This document shows, piece after piece, positions 1-11,783 of a stretch of 64,000 nt of DNA. The stretch is taken from the NCBI RefSeq assembly GCF_030272615.1, contig NC_081406.1, positions 263,280,624-263,344,623 on the forward strand, written 5' to 3'. The notes below the pieces were generated by a model. The model saw only the letters and a list, made by a program, of their open reading frames with translations. It was not told the origin of the DNA and ran no database searches. The position numbers and the translations under genes were made by a program. This DNA is from Cryptomeria japonica. Its lineage: Eukaryota > Streptophyta > Pinopsida > Cupressales > Cupressaceae. Positions within the stretch are counted from its first letter, which is position 1, and each line of letters starts with the position of its first letter.

Positions 1-249
1 CATATATTTAATGTTTTGTATATTTAATGTATTATTTTTCAAGTGATGTCCATATTCCTGTGCAAATGTCGCCTTATTAGATCCCATCATCCCCACCTAT
101 ATTGCCAACTACAATGCCAACAACATGCAGCATGCAAACATCCAATGGTGCACATCATACTGACCTCGGAGTTGGTAAATCCCTCTTATGCTCTCTCTTT
201 TGTTATGTATTTATTTCCCTTGAAGTGTTCTTTCTTGGGGGCATTTCAT

Positions 250-450
250 AGTGGATTCATTTTTTGTAGCAAGACATGTACATGAGGATGCAGAGGCCAC
301 TAGTGGCGATACCATAGCAGCATTTCCTGGATCTTCCCGTATTGCTAGTACGGGAACGTTACCGGTCACATTTGTGGTGACCAAAGATTTGCTTCCCATA
401 AAGATAGAGAAGGTTCCATGTACTTTAAAATTATTATGTTATATAGAGTA
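250..450 (+). pseudogene. possible upstream exon of the transposase relic
   Basis: An open stretch of about 66 codons encodes a Ser/Thr/Val-rich peptide (contains SGDTIAAFPGSSRIAS) just upstream of the transposase-like exons. It has no recognisable domain. It could be an N-terminal exon of the relic that continues at 509, because the neighbouring exons are also short and separated by AT-rich introns. The assignment is inference from position only. Confidence 0.3.
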
Positions 451-508
451 ATTGTAATTTACTTATTGATCACTCATTTTGGACTAATCATCCCATGATT
501 TGTTTGCA

Positions 509-1310
509 GAAAATGATATTTTTTATAAAAATCTTAATGAAATTACATTGGAAATCTTCGGGCCCACCATACGTAAATGGTGGAATGAGCAAGAAAAAAA
601 GTTAAAAGATGAGCTCATAAACCGTTTGGTTGGGTTTTTCGGAAATGAATATTCGAGAAAAGCAAGGTCCTTGACCAAATTGGCAAACATCTAAAGTATG
701 TGAGGGACAAATATAAGACACATTTAGAGAAGAACAAAAAGTATGAGCATCCCCCCATGATTCTAGAGAGGGAGTGGAAGGACTTGATTTTGGATGCAAA
801 GGAGAGAGTTGAAAGGAAAAACGGAAATACAGCACCGGGCAAAAGAAGGTATGTGATACTATTAAGAATGTAATTATGTAGTAATTACTCTTTATATTTA
901 TATAATCTAACATATTTCAAACTTTTCATAGACTGCTCGACACATCAAAGGAAACTAAGGCAAGACTAGAAAAGCATGGGCAACACAAACTTGGCTCTGG
1001 TGCTTATATGAAAGTTGTTGCACGAATTGTAAGTATCAATAAATAAAATATCGCATCGAAATAATAAATTGCAAACAAATTTTTTAATCATTAAATAATA
1101 CAAGCAAAATTCGTTTATTAAGAAAAAAATATCAAGGCTCTAAATTCAATAGAGTTCCCACAGAAGATGACATGAAAATTGCCTTTCAGGAAGACTATAG
1201 AGTCATGGTTGAACATCTAAAAGGATTGAGTGGGCAAACAGAAGAATCTAGTGCATCTATCAATCATGTAAATAAGCTAAATGAAAATTATTCAAAATTG
1301 AATTCTTGAG
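509..1310 (+). pseudogene. En/Spm (CACTA)-type plant transposase-associated relic
   Basis: The conceptual protein is spread over several short exons. The first follows a TTTGCAG acceptor and reads through IRKWWNEQEKKLKDELINR. After a frameshift near 650 it continues KYVRDKYKTHLEKN, then EREWKDLILDAKERVERKN, up to a donor at 849. A second exon (about 931-1028) has ETKARLEKHGQHKLGSGAY. A third stretch begins near 1120. The spacing of W-x(n)-R-x2-YKTHLEKN and then H-x-LGSG-Y resembles the plant Ptta/En/Spm transposase family (Transposase_24 type), which is found beside CACTA transposases. The frameshift and the absence of a long ORF indicate a dead copy. No CACTA termini or flanking target duplication were located. 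Confidence 0.6.
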
Positions 1311-1497
1311 CAATAATCTATTCGATGTTAATTTTCAGCATAATGTGACTATATTTGTTTTAAATAATCAAGCAATCATAACAATGCACATGACATTAGA
1401 ATGCAACCTGCATAGGGTAGAACACAACCTGCACATGATGAAGGTCGTGGTGTGCATCCCAGTACTAGATGTATTCACGTGCTAAACAATTTTTTTT

Positions 1498-2051
1498 ATG
1501 TAATGATTATTACAATTAAACATCTTTAATTGAAATTGGTGTAGTAATTAATGTAACCTTTTTTGTTTTTATTTTAGAGAATGTAGACTATGGTGAGCAA
1601 GTTGAGCATGATCCAGGTAGACAACATCAAGAACATCATGGGGCCCCACCAGGTAAAGAGGACCACTATTATTCCTTTAAACGAATTTAATTGCAATTGA
1701 TGTATTGATTAATGTAACCTTTCATTTTTCAACTCGAGAGGATTTAGAGGTTGTTCAGGATGTTGAGGATGAGCATGTAATGATTATTACAATTAAACAT
1801 CTTTAATTGAAATTGGTGTAGTAATTAATGTAACATTTTTTGTTTTTATTTTAGAGCATGTAGACTGTGGTGAGCAAGTTGAGCATGATCCAAGTAGACA
1901 ACATCAGGAACGTGATGGGGCCCCACCAGGTAAAGAGGACCACTATTATTTCTTTAAACGAATTTAATTGCAATGGGTGTATTGATTAATGTAACCTTTC
2001 GTGTTTCAACTCCAGAGGATTTAGAGAGTGTTCAGGATGTTGAGGATGAGG
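1498..2051 (+). repeat. 277-bp tandem duplication carrying exons
   Basis: Two direct copies (1498-1774 and 1775-2051) are close in sequence and in register over 277 bp. Each contains a TTTTAG acceptor, a 75-nt exon (1578-1652 and 1855-1929) ending CACCAG before GTAAAG, an intron, and the start of another exon beginning GATTTAGAG. Because 75 nt is 25 codons, duplicating the exon preserves frame. The copies belong to the 3' part of the transposase-like relic. Confidence 0.85.
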
Positions 2052-2187
2052 CTAGACAAAATGATCAGGAAGATGATGTGAGCCCATCAGATAAAGAGCA
2101 CCCTTGTAATTTTATTTTAATTAATGAAATACTTGTAACAATAATAATAAAACTCATGAATTTAACCTGTTTCTTTGTTATTGCAGT

Positions 2188-2365
2188 GGACCCCCCTTTG
2201 CATACGCATCTTCATCGTGAGTATAGGACTAGGCATACATTAACTAGATCACAAGCAGAGGGTAGAAGAACTGAAGAGGGGACAAATGATGAAGACAATG
2301 ATCGTCCACTTAGTCTTTACCTCCAAGATTCAAAAAGAAAGAAAATTAAAATGATTGTAATCTTA
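2188..2365 (+). pseudogene. putative 3' exon of the transposase-like relic
   Basis: After a TTATTGCAG acceptor the frame reads through REYRTRHTLTRSQAEGRR and an acidic segment (TEEGTNDEDNDRP) to a basic SKRKK end. It lies directly downstream of the duplicated exons and has their charged, low-complexity character. Its function is unknown and its link to the upstream exons is by position. Confidence 0.35.
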
Positions 2366-2390
2366 TTATATGTTAATAACTGGATTTTAT

Positions 2391-2510
2391 GTGTTAATGA
2401 ATGTTAATGAATGATATGTGTTAATGAATGTTGATGAATGATATGTGTTAATGAATATTGATGAGTGTTATGTGTTAATGAATGTTACGTGATAATGAAT
2501 GAATGCTACG
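2391..2510 (+). repeat. ~27-bp minisatellite
   Basis: About four head-to-tail degenerate units begin GTGTTAATGAATG at 2391, 2419, 2446 and 2472 (26-28 bp spacing). They carry variants of GATGAATGATAT and follow the last exon-like block. Confidence 0.8.
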
Positions 2511-2559
2511 TTTCATTAATGGATGAAAGAATGTTAGACGTTAACGGGGAATTTAGAGT

Positions 2560-3837
2560 GATATTAGGAGAGGGGGGGAATGAGCTTCCACCTTCATGTG
2601 GTTGGCCCTATTAAGTAGAGAATATTAAACTATTCTTGAAACAAAGAGAAGTTCAATAAGGTAACGCACTTTTCAATATTTCATTATGCTCCAGTGTTAA
2701 TCTTATTGATGATAATCATCTTGTTTGTAGGTTACATATTCAGTGTTGCGGGTTGTGAACATGCTTCTACGAGACAGTTCTCATTACAAGTGAATGCATG
2801 CCTCATTGGTTTTGTGAGTTTATTTTGTTCTAGAATAGACACACTATCTCTGTTCATTCCTTAACATTTGTTCATTTTGTTTTAGAATAGACATATTGCC
2901 TCATTTTGTTCATTCATTGTTCATTTTGAGTTTATTTCTCATAAAAGTTGATCATATCTCCATGTTGCATTGTCTAATCTCAAACTTACTATCATGTGCC
3001 TCTGTATTTAGAATCTGATTTCTATCACAATCCTTATTCTTCAGTCCTCATTGCTAGTCTACAACACTGTATCACCATTGTACTACCTCTGTGCATTCCT
3101 TATGACTTTTACATCTTTGAATGCCTTTGAGTTATTTTTTTCTTTGATCGACTTGATCTTCTTATCTCTCTATGACTATACTTTGTCTTTGATTTGATTT
3201 ACGACAAGGCTTTTATGGACTACAATTGGCATTGATGGAATCTCCTTGTATTTCCCTTAAGTTTGGGGCCTTGAAATGGAGTATACGCCTTATGATGGCA
3301 CTGTCTACTCTGTGTTCAACAATATTCTCATGTCTCCAACTTAGATGATTATATTTTCTGACTAGATATATCTTTTTAAGTGATTTTTTTGTTAATCATT
3401 ATCTCCTCGAGTTGTGTATGCCTAAAACTAAAATATTATTCTTGATAGTCTTGTTGCTCACTATTTTTTAGAGTTTTCCTTAGGCACATGCACTATCACA
3501 TGTTGCCCTTTAAACAAGGTCTAGGACTCTACCTAACCTTACACTGTTATACATGACTACATATTGAGTTCTAGGTCTCTATCTTTATAATATCCTCCTT
3601 TGATAGTATTTTTAAACAACAATATGACTATCTATATGACTATTTATGAATGTTTCATGTACTGGCTGCAAGAAATTTTTGGCATTTACTATTATGATTC
3701 CTTATGATAAGTCTTCTTGCATGAATTCTTGTAGCTATTTCATCTTTATCTTCCTGATAATGAAGTACCTACTACGCTTAATCCTTTGTAAGCTCACTGA
3801 TATTAATGTTGCTGATATTAATCCTTTGTAATCGACA
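2560..3837. other. unassigned spacer
   Basis: No supported gene. The sequence is T-rich and low in CG, with short open frames only and a few repeated words (for example TTCATTTTG, CTATATGACTA). It may be decayed retroelement LTR, but no ends or primer site were found. Confidence 0.4.
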
Positions 3838-4665
3838 AAAGTCAACCCGATGATAACACTGACAAGTAGAAGCATGTTATCGGGATAGCATACACCGTTT
3901 AAGTCCATCAACAGAACACACACTAGCGAAAATGGAGAAATCTTGTCTTGCCGATAGCTGATGAGGCTATCGGTACGACTTATCCCGATGGACACTGGCA
4001 AAAATTAAAATGCATCGACAAAGGTTACGACGATAAAGTGTCATCGGTGTAGACAAAAGTAGTCAGGATTTTCTTTTTTAAAATTTTGGGGAAGGTCGGA
4101 ATTTAGACAAACACCACAAGACAATCGATGATGTTGTCATACCTGCGACAACAAAAATGTAGCATGATGCAGCCTTGTTCGTCATCTTAATCGTCAAAAT
4201 TCTGACAAATCCTTGAAGATGGTCCATTGGCAAAACACACACTAGCGACAATGGAGAAATCATGTCTTGTCAATAGTCGATGAGGCTATTGGTAATACTT
4301 ATCCCAATGGAAACTGGCAAAATTAAAATACATCGGCAAAGGTTACGACGTTAGAGGGTCATCGACAAAGGTTACGATGATAAAGGATGCAACGAGGTCA
4401 AAATTTCAACGTGTCCTGGTCAAACAAGCATGTCACCTAGCGGCAAAGGAGAAATCTTGTCTTGCCAATAGTTGATGATGCTATCAGTAAGAGTTGTCCC
4501 GATGGACACTGCCAAAGTAAAAATGCATTAGCAAAGGTTACGACGATAAATAAAGGATCATTAGAAAAGGTTATGGTGATAAAGGATGCAAGGAGGTCAG
4601 AAGTTCGATGTCTCCTCGTCAAAAAAACATACCACAGGTGCATAGAAATTTCCAACGTGATGTCA
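3838..4665 (+). repeat. degenerate interspersed repeat block with CG-bearing words
   Basis: The phrase GGCAAAGGTTACGACG and its variants recur near 4017, 4336, 4363 and 4530. The phrase GGAGAAATCTTGTCTTGCC recurs near 3930, 4250 and 4447, giving partial units of roughly 330 and 200 bp. Imperfect inverted repeats of CCGATAG/CTATCGG type lie within units. No coding content was seen. Confidence 0.6.
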
Positions 4666-4817
4666 TTTCATTTTTGATGTGAAACCCGTCATCAGAATCA
4701 CCAACGAAAAAATAGCGACGAAAAAATATGTCAAAATTTTGACGTTTAGTTATCTAAATTCCGACGAACGATCATCGAAAAACTGCTCCAAATGTACTAG
4801 TGTTGGGATGGAAAATA

Positions 4818-5649
4818 GAAGAGATAGAGTGAATAGAAATCTATGGCTAGGCCAAAGTAAGTATGTGAATTTAGTTTTATGGAGTTTCAACATGCAAGAT
4901 TGTAGACCATAATGTGTTCCTTTTGTAGTAGGAACAAAATTATCTACTTTAGATTGTCCTACATCCCCATCGAAGATGGAAGACATGAGCAGAGTGTCTT
5001 ACTATAGTGTAGTTCGAATTTTGATGTATGTTATGGTTTGAACTAGACCAAACATTGCCCAAGCAGTAGGAATTCTTTCCAGATATATGTTTAATCTTGG
5101 TAGAGTTCATTGGGATGCAGTCAAAAGAGTCTTTAGATATTTGAAGGATACCTTAGAGTATTCTTTGCATTATCATGGTAATTTGGTTGGAGACATGATT
5201 TCCCTTTGTATTCATGGTTATGAGGATTCAGACTGATAGGTGATGTTGATAACAGAAGATCCACTTGTGCTTATGTGTTTTCCTTATTTGGTGGTGCAAT
5301 TAATTGGATGAGTAAATGACAGGTTGTGGTTGCTTTGTCCACTACTGAAGTAGAGTATATGGCAGATACTCATGCTTGTAAAGAATCTATTTTTCTTAAG
5401 AGACTATGTTCAGATATTAGAATAAAACAAGGAGAAGTGATAGTTTATTGTAACAGTCAAAGTGTGATCTATCTAGCTAAGAACTTGACATTTCATGCCC
5501 GAACCAAACACATTGATGTTCAATATCATTTTGTCAAAGATATGGTCAAAGATGGAAGGGTGAAGCTAGTTAAGGTAGAAACTTTAATGAATGTTGCAAA
5601 TGCTTTAACTAAGGTTGTGAGCATAGAGAAGTTCAGATGGTGTTCATAG
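4818..5649 (+). pseudogene. Ty1/Copia Pol 3' fragment (end of RT and RNase H)
   Basis: The frame starts abruptly at about 4818 with RDRVNRNLWLGQSKYVN and continues through the Copia RT end (TRPNIAQAVGILSRYM, VKRVFRYLKDTLEYS). RNase H landmarks follow: DVDNRRSTCAYVFS, ALSTTEVEYMADTHACKE, YCNSQSVIYLAKN and HARTKHIDVQYHFV. Stops near 5238 and 5318 and frame changes break it. Gag, protease, integrase and the catalytic RT core are missing, so this is a 5'-truncated remnant. It lies 84 bp upstream of a Copia-type LTR at 5734, as expected for the 3' end of an element. Confidence 0.9.
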
Positions 5650-5733
5650 TCTATGGACCTCATGGCCCCTATCAATTGATTTATTGTGTTGATACTCCCT
5701 TTACCCTTGCAAGTTGTTCGGCAAGTGGGAGAA

Positions 5734-6637
5734 TGTTGGAAAAATGGTGTCCTAATCTTGCATTTACATGAGGTTACTATTTATAGTAAGTTTTTGTTTA
5801 AGCATGGAAAGGTGTGAAATTCTCCCTAAAGCTTCTAGTTGGCTAGATAAGCATTCTGTTAAAGTTGCGTCACAAGATCACAACTAAATTTGAAGATACT
5901 AAAGTTTCCATTTTTGGAGGGTGTGATGAAATGTTTAAATTTAATATTGATTACTTTAGAGTCTTTGAAATGCCATGAAAAGTTGGCATAAATTTCATAG
6001 CATTTTATGAGGAAATAGAGAACTTCACGAGCTTTCTAGCACTTCAAACAATTCGTCAATAGGACACACGATTCACAAGCTATGGTCTTCGAAAGTTTGT
6101 ACTCCTAAAATAGGAAATATGAAATGCATCGAACACATAAATGAGCTATAAAATGGAGGGACACATGTTGATGTGTGTTTTGACACATCATAAGGAATCT
6201 AGATTGGAGATAAGGTTGACTATACCTTATTGGGTGGTTTTAGCCCATGGTTTTGTAATATGGTTTGACGATTTCTTGTATTGTATCTCTTATATATGAG
6301 GTGCATGAGATAGAGGTTGTGTGTAAGAGTCATATGGCTATTGAGTTACCTCTAAATCTATGATTAGTGGTACTCATGCAAAGAGCTTTCTCTGCAAGTA
6401 TATTGTAATATGTTATTGATTGTTGAATAATATATTGAGTTGCTTTTGGAGTGTGGATTTTTTCTCCCGAAAGAGTTTTCCCCACGTAAATCACTTTGTT
6501 GTTGTGTTGTTGAATGAATGTTATTATTTTTATTTATGTTAAGTTTCTATAATGGTGGTAACGATCTGTAAAAAAAATTCATTACCCTCCTCTCAAGGTT
6601 AGTGTAGGAAGTTGTTCCACTACTTAACTTCCTTACA
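5734..6637 (+). repeat. 3' LTR of the truncated Copia element
   Basis: It begins TGTTGGAAAAATGG directly after GCAAGTGGGAGAA, a typical Copia polypurine-tract junction. It contains a TATATATGAGG promoter-like stretch near 6292 and the U5 motif GAGTTTTCCCCACGTAAATC near 6471. The right end is placed at TTCCTTACA (6637) because it pairs with the TGTTGGAA start; this end is uncertain and no target duplication was verified. Confidence 0.65.
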
Positions 6638-6777
6638 CATCCAACCATTTGGGTTGGACAACCAAGGAAAACACAAATGTGAGTGTGTTATATGAATGCA
6701 TTTAAATAGTGCAAGTGCGTTATAACACATTAGCGTTATGTAAACACAATCATATAACACTAGCATGTTGTAAAACG

Positions 6778-8005
6778 TGTTAGAGAGTTTAAATAACTAG
6801 AAGACAACTCAGAGGGGGGGTGAATCAGTTGTCACCAGATTACAAAAACCTTAAGCAATTAAAACATTGTTACCAGAACACATAAGATCAATACCAGAAT
6901 ACATAAACCAATTACTGAAATAACAAATATATCAATTAAGCACAACCAATAATTAGAGAATAAATACCATACACATGACACCAAGATTTGTACGTGGAAA
7001 ACCCGGTAAAGGGAAAAACCACAGTGGGAAGCCTACCCATGGTCAGATAATACTTCTGTAGTAAGTATGTGATTACAAATTGAGGGGCCTGCACTTGCAG
7101 GAAGGCCAACAGCCTAGAACATACTACTCATTAGAAAAGGAGTCTCACTAACTACATAAAAATCTAGACTACAATCTGGAAGTAAGAATGAACTGCAATG
7201 ATAGCATCTCCTATGCCTGAGTACAGTTCTGGTTAAGCTCAATACCGAAGGACTTAATCCTCTTGCATAAACCCAACTCAATCACTAATAATCAACCAAA
7301 TCCTTTGCATGAATGATTAATACATTATTCGCTCCTATAGCATCCTCATATATTATCCCTTACATGATCTACAATGAGATCTTGCAAATATTTATATACA
7401 AACCCTCGACCTTAAACAATTAGGTCGGCCACTAGATAATAAAACATGCCAGCCTGAGACCAAATAAATAATATACAACCCATAAAACATCCCAAAAACA
7501 CATCAAGAAGACCAATCAACACCTTACATTAAGTCGGTCCATAACCTAGATAATACCAGACTTAATTTAGGTCCACACATGCTAAAGCAATGATCCCAAT
7601 CAGCCAAGTCTCGAACACGATCACCATTAGCATACTGAATCTCTACTAAAAGTTGCACCAACACCACTTATGCATTTAACATCAAAAGATCTTCAATCAA
7701 GCTTTGTTAGTGAAAGCCTCACCGGATCAACAAACTAGGCTAACCAGCATAAAAGAAAGAATTTGATCATCAAATCAAAACCAACTAATTGAACATGTAT
7801 CAGAGTAGCATGAGTATCATATCTAAGCCAATCCAAAATACCAAAGCATACCGGAGAGTACCGGATCATCATGATCTAATCCAGCCAGAAACCAAACAAT
7901 TTATCAGGACCAAAAGGATACCAGTAAATAGCCAAAACAACTAGTGTTGACATCAATGAAAAAATATCAAAGCAACATATAATCAATTCCTCCAAATGGC
8001 CAACA
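6778..8005 (-). mobile_element. solo Copia LTR F
   Basis: Plus-strand ends are TGTTAGAGAG and GGCCAACA, so the LTR reads TGTTGG...CTAACA on the minus strand. It shares blocks with LTR D: GGGGGGTGAATCAGTTGTC near the start, ACGTGGAAAACCCGG with GGGAAAAACCACAGTGGG near 6992, and a GTTGACATCAATGA tail. There is no internal coding sequence beside it. Flanks (AAACG, AAATT) do not give a convincing duplication, so the outer ends may be a few bases off. Confidence 0.65.
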
Positions 8006-8029
8006 AAATTCTCATGCTATTGTGAAGAG

Positions 8030-9242
8030 AATACATCTCTCCCTCACTTTCTCTATCTCCCACTCTTTCATGTTTCTCTATCCCCTCTCTATCTCTCCTT
8101 CCCTCATTCTTTAGGGTTAGGGCTTACAATTGATGATGGAGAGTTGAGGCTTTACCTCTCCCTCCCTCCATCCTTTCCTCTCTACCAGTAATTTTCTCTC
8201 TCCATCTCTTCTCTCTCATCATCATCCCTCTATCCCTCCCTCTCTCCCCTCTCTCTCCTTTCTCTAGGTCACTACATCTCCCTCCAACCCTCTATATCTT
8301 TTCTCTCTATGTCTCTCCCTCCCTCCCTCTATATCTCTCCACATCTCCCTCTTTTCCGTATTGCCTACCTCTCTCTCCCCATCTATCCCTCTCACTTATC
8401 TCTCTCTTCTATATTTCTCCTCTCTCCACCTCTAAGTCTCTCACTTCTCTACTTCTCTCCCTCCATCTTCACCTCTCTCATTGTAAATTCTCTCTCTTCT
8501 AAGATTCTCTCTCCCTTCACCTATCTCTCTTCTCTCTAGGTCTCTCATTCCCTCCTTGTCTAGCTCTCCCTTACTCCCTCCTTACCTTTGTCTATTTATT
8601 CTCTCTCTCTCTCTCTCTCCTCTCTCCCTCCTCTTATAGGTTTTTACCGCTCCCTACCTATATCATTACCCACTTTTGTCCCTCCCCCTCTAGGTCTCAC
8701 TTCTTTATCTCTACCCTCTCTAGTTCTCTCCCTTCGGTTCCACCTCTCTACCCCTCTCTCCTTACTCCTCTCTCTCTCTTTTTGAACTTCTCCATCTCCT
8801 TCTCTTCTCCCCAATCACCTCTCCCCACTCTAGGTATCTCTCTTACTATCTATCTCTACATCCCTCCCTTTTTACCCCTCTCTCTTTGTCCTCGCTCCTC
8901 TTCTCTCTTCCCCCTCTCTAGGTCATTACCTCTCCTTCCCTTGTACAGAGTTTAGGGTTGATGGAAAATGTATCTAGGGTTTAAGGTATTGGTATATGGT
9001 TTAGGATATAAGGTTTAACCCATTGAGTTGAGGTTGTAGGGTTTATGGTTGAGGGTATTGGGTGTTGATACTTCCCTCTCTCTCTCTCCCTCTCCCTCTC
9101 TTGTCTTTTTCACAATTCCTCTCCCCCCTCTCTCACTCTCTTCCTCCCTCTCTCCCTCTCCACCTCTCCCTCCCTCATCCTCATCTCTCTCTCCACCCTC
9201 TCCAATTCTCCCCCTTCCTCTCTCCCTCTCTACCTCCTTACC

Positions 9243-9329
<87 letters not shown>

Positions 9330-9870
9330 TCTATCTCCCCCCTCTCTCCATTCTCTAGGTGATTACCTCTACCTCCCACTCTCTCTCTTTCCCCCTCTCT
9401 AGGTCTCTACCTACCTCTACCTCCCACACTCCCTCTTTCCCTCTCTCTAGGTCTCTACCTCCCTTTTCACCTCTCTATCTCTACCTTGATGTCTCATTAC
9501 CTTCCTCTCTCTCTCTCCCCCTCTATCTCTATCACCTCTCTCTCCCCCTCTAGTTCTCTCGCCTCTCTGTCTCTCCCCTCTAGGTCTCTCATGTCTCACC
9601 TCTCTCCCCCTCTAGGGATCTCACCTCTCTCCCCCTCTAGGTTTCTCACCTTTCTACTTCCCTAAATATTGATCCTACCCTTTCTCCCTCCCTCTCCTCT
9701 CTCTCACCTCTTTATTGATATCCTATCTCTAAGTCTCTTCCTCACTCCCTCACTCTCTTTTTCTTCTCCCTTTTTTTTATCTTTACTCTCTCCCTCTCTA
9801 GGTTGTTACCTCTCCCTCCCACCTCGCTATTTCTCTAGGTCATTATGCCTTGGGATTCTACCCTCTCTAG
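8030..9870 (+). repeat. polypyrimidine low-complexity block
   Basis: Almost 1.8 kb of C/T-rich sequence is interrupted at 8945-9065 by G-rich telomere-like sequence. The word CTCTAGGT recurs at least ten times (for example near 8535, 8916, 9354, 9398, 9447, 9797 and 9833), usually followed by TAC or CATTACC and CTCC. This suggests a diverged minisatellite, not random low complexity. Open frames here encode only Ser/Leu/Pro runs and are not genes. Confidence 0.9.
9246..9324 (+). repeat. (CT)n microsatellite
   Basis: About 78 bp of uninterrupted CT dinucleotides inside the polypyrimidine block. Confidence 0.98.
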
Positions 9871-9879
9871 GGTATAGGG

Positions 9880-10500
9880 ATGATGGTGTGGGGTTTAAGT
9901 TTGAGGGTATTGGATTTACTATTAAGGGAATAAGGTATACAATTTAGGGTTTGAGAGTAGAAAGCATATAGGGTATAGGGTATAGGGTTTAGCTCAAAAG
10001 GTTTATGGTTGAGGGTATTAGTAAAGGGTTTGGGGTATAGGGTGTATGATTGAGGATTGAGGGTTGAGGGTATTGGTCATAGGCTCAGTGGTATCGGTAT
10101 AAGTTTTAGTGTTTAGTGTGTTAGTTATATGGTGAGGGTATTGTTTATAGGTCAAGGGTATATGGTTTACGTTTGAGGTTATAAGCTATAGGGTTTAAGC
10201 TTGAGGGTATAGGGTTTATGGTTGAGAGTTTAGGGTTGAGAATTGAGGGTATAGAATATAGGGTTTAGGGTTTAGAGTATTAACTTTATGGTTGAGGATA
10301 TAAGGTATAAGGTAAAAGGTTGAAGGTATATCATGTAGGGTTATAGGGTCGAGGTTATTCACATAAGGTTTAAAATTTAAGGTTGAGGGTATTGGTAATA
10401 AGGTTGGTAATATTGGTTATATCTTGAGGGTATAGAGTTTATGTTTGAGAGTATAAGGTATAGGGTATAAGGTTGAGCGTATTGGTTATAGGGTCAAAAG
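9880..10500 (+). repeat. degenerate telomere-like repeat
   Basis: Dense imperfect repeats are built from AGGGTTTA, AGGGTATAGGG and GGTTGAGGGTATTGG. The plant telomere heptamer TTTAGGG appears repeatedly, for example in the GGGTTTAGGGTTTAGAG stretch near 10261. A smaller patch of the same type sits at 8945-9065 inside the pyrimidine block. It is best read as a decayed interstitial telomeric-type repeat or a minisatellite derived from it. Confidence 0.75.
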
Positions 10501-11783
10501 CATATAATGTAAAGTTGCAAGGTAGTATAATTTTTTTTATATACATCATGAGGCCAAACCATCAGTACCAACACATTTGGGTGGGTAGGTTTATGCGAGG
10601 CATGGTCCTATTTAATAATTTAGTTCTCTCAAATATTCCTGACCACACTATGTTGACACTTTCTCTTAAGAGCCCTAAGCATAAAAAACTATCAAAATTT
10701 GATAGGCTATTTATTGAAATTTGTGGCACATGCAAATTTTATGTCTGAACATATAGGCTAATGTAAGGTACCTCTACATTAACCTTTCTCATTTTTTCAA
10801 GACTCTAACCTAGTTGACCATGGAAAAAGTTATTATAATGTTTCAAAAATCATCAAATGTGTTCAATCTATAGCTAAAAGGTAGGATAAATTTTGTTATG
10901 TGCATTGTGGGTCCACACTTTTAGTGCCAACATATCCTAGTGGGCAGTTTTATGCTAGGCATGGTCCTGTTTTACATGCCATCTATCCTAAACGCTCTAG
11001 CATACATTGGGTTAATGCTTTCTCTTAAGAGCCCTAAGTGCAAACATTGTCAAACTTTTGTAGGAAATTTCTCCAAATCCATGTCACATACAAACATTCT
11101 ATTTGAACCTATAGCTACATGTACAGTCCCTCTACAATAACCTCTCTCAATTTTTGAAGACTCCAATCCAATTGGTTGTGGCAAAAGTTCTTCTAATGTT
11201 GCAAAAACCATCAAATGCATACAATGTAAAGTTGTAACGTACCATAAATTTTTTTCTATGCATTTGTGGGGTCAAATCATCATTGCCAACACATCTAGGT
11301 TAGCAGATTTATGCTAGGCATGGTCCTATTTTTCACCCCATCTTCCTTGAATGTTCCAACCTACACTATGCTGACACTCTCTTGAGAGGCCTAATTGCAA
11401 AAAATATCAAATTTTCTAGGAGCTACTTCTCATAATCCATGACACATACAAATGTTTCTTCTAAACCTGTAGGGTCATGTAAGGTCCCTCTACAATAACC
11501 TCTCATTTTTTGATGACATAATCCTATTGGTCATGGTAAAACTTTTTATGCTATTGCAAAAACTATTAAATTTATACAATGCAAAGTTGTAAGGTAGCAT
11601 AATTTTCATTCTGTGTCATGTGGGGCCAAACCATCAGTGCTAACATGTCTAAGTGGGTAGTTTTACACTAGGAATGACAACTCGCAAATATTCCTAGCTA
11701 CACTACGTCATCACTTTCTCTTGAGATTCCTAAGAGCAAAAAATTGTCAAACTCTAATGAATTGTTTCTAGAATCTATTGCAT
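10500..11783 (+). repeat. ~357-bp tandem satellite, left half
   Basis: Diverged units of about 357 bp are anchored by CATCAGTACCAACACA-type words near 10558, 10916, 11280 and 11637. Each unit also contains TGCTAGGCATGGTCC, CTCTTAAGAGCCCTAAG and CACATACAAAC. The array stops at 11783, where element A begins, and resumes in the same orientation at 40286. Confidence 0.85.

Noticed and set aside
8309-9947. Several open frames of 60-117 codons in the pyrimidine-rich block
   Set aside because: They encode only Ser/Leu/Pro/Phe runs dictated by CT repeats and exist in more than one frame.
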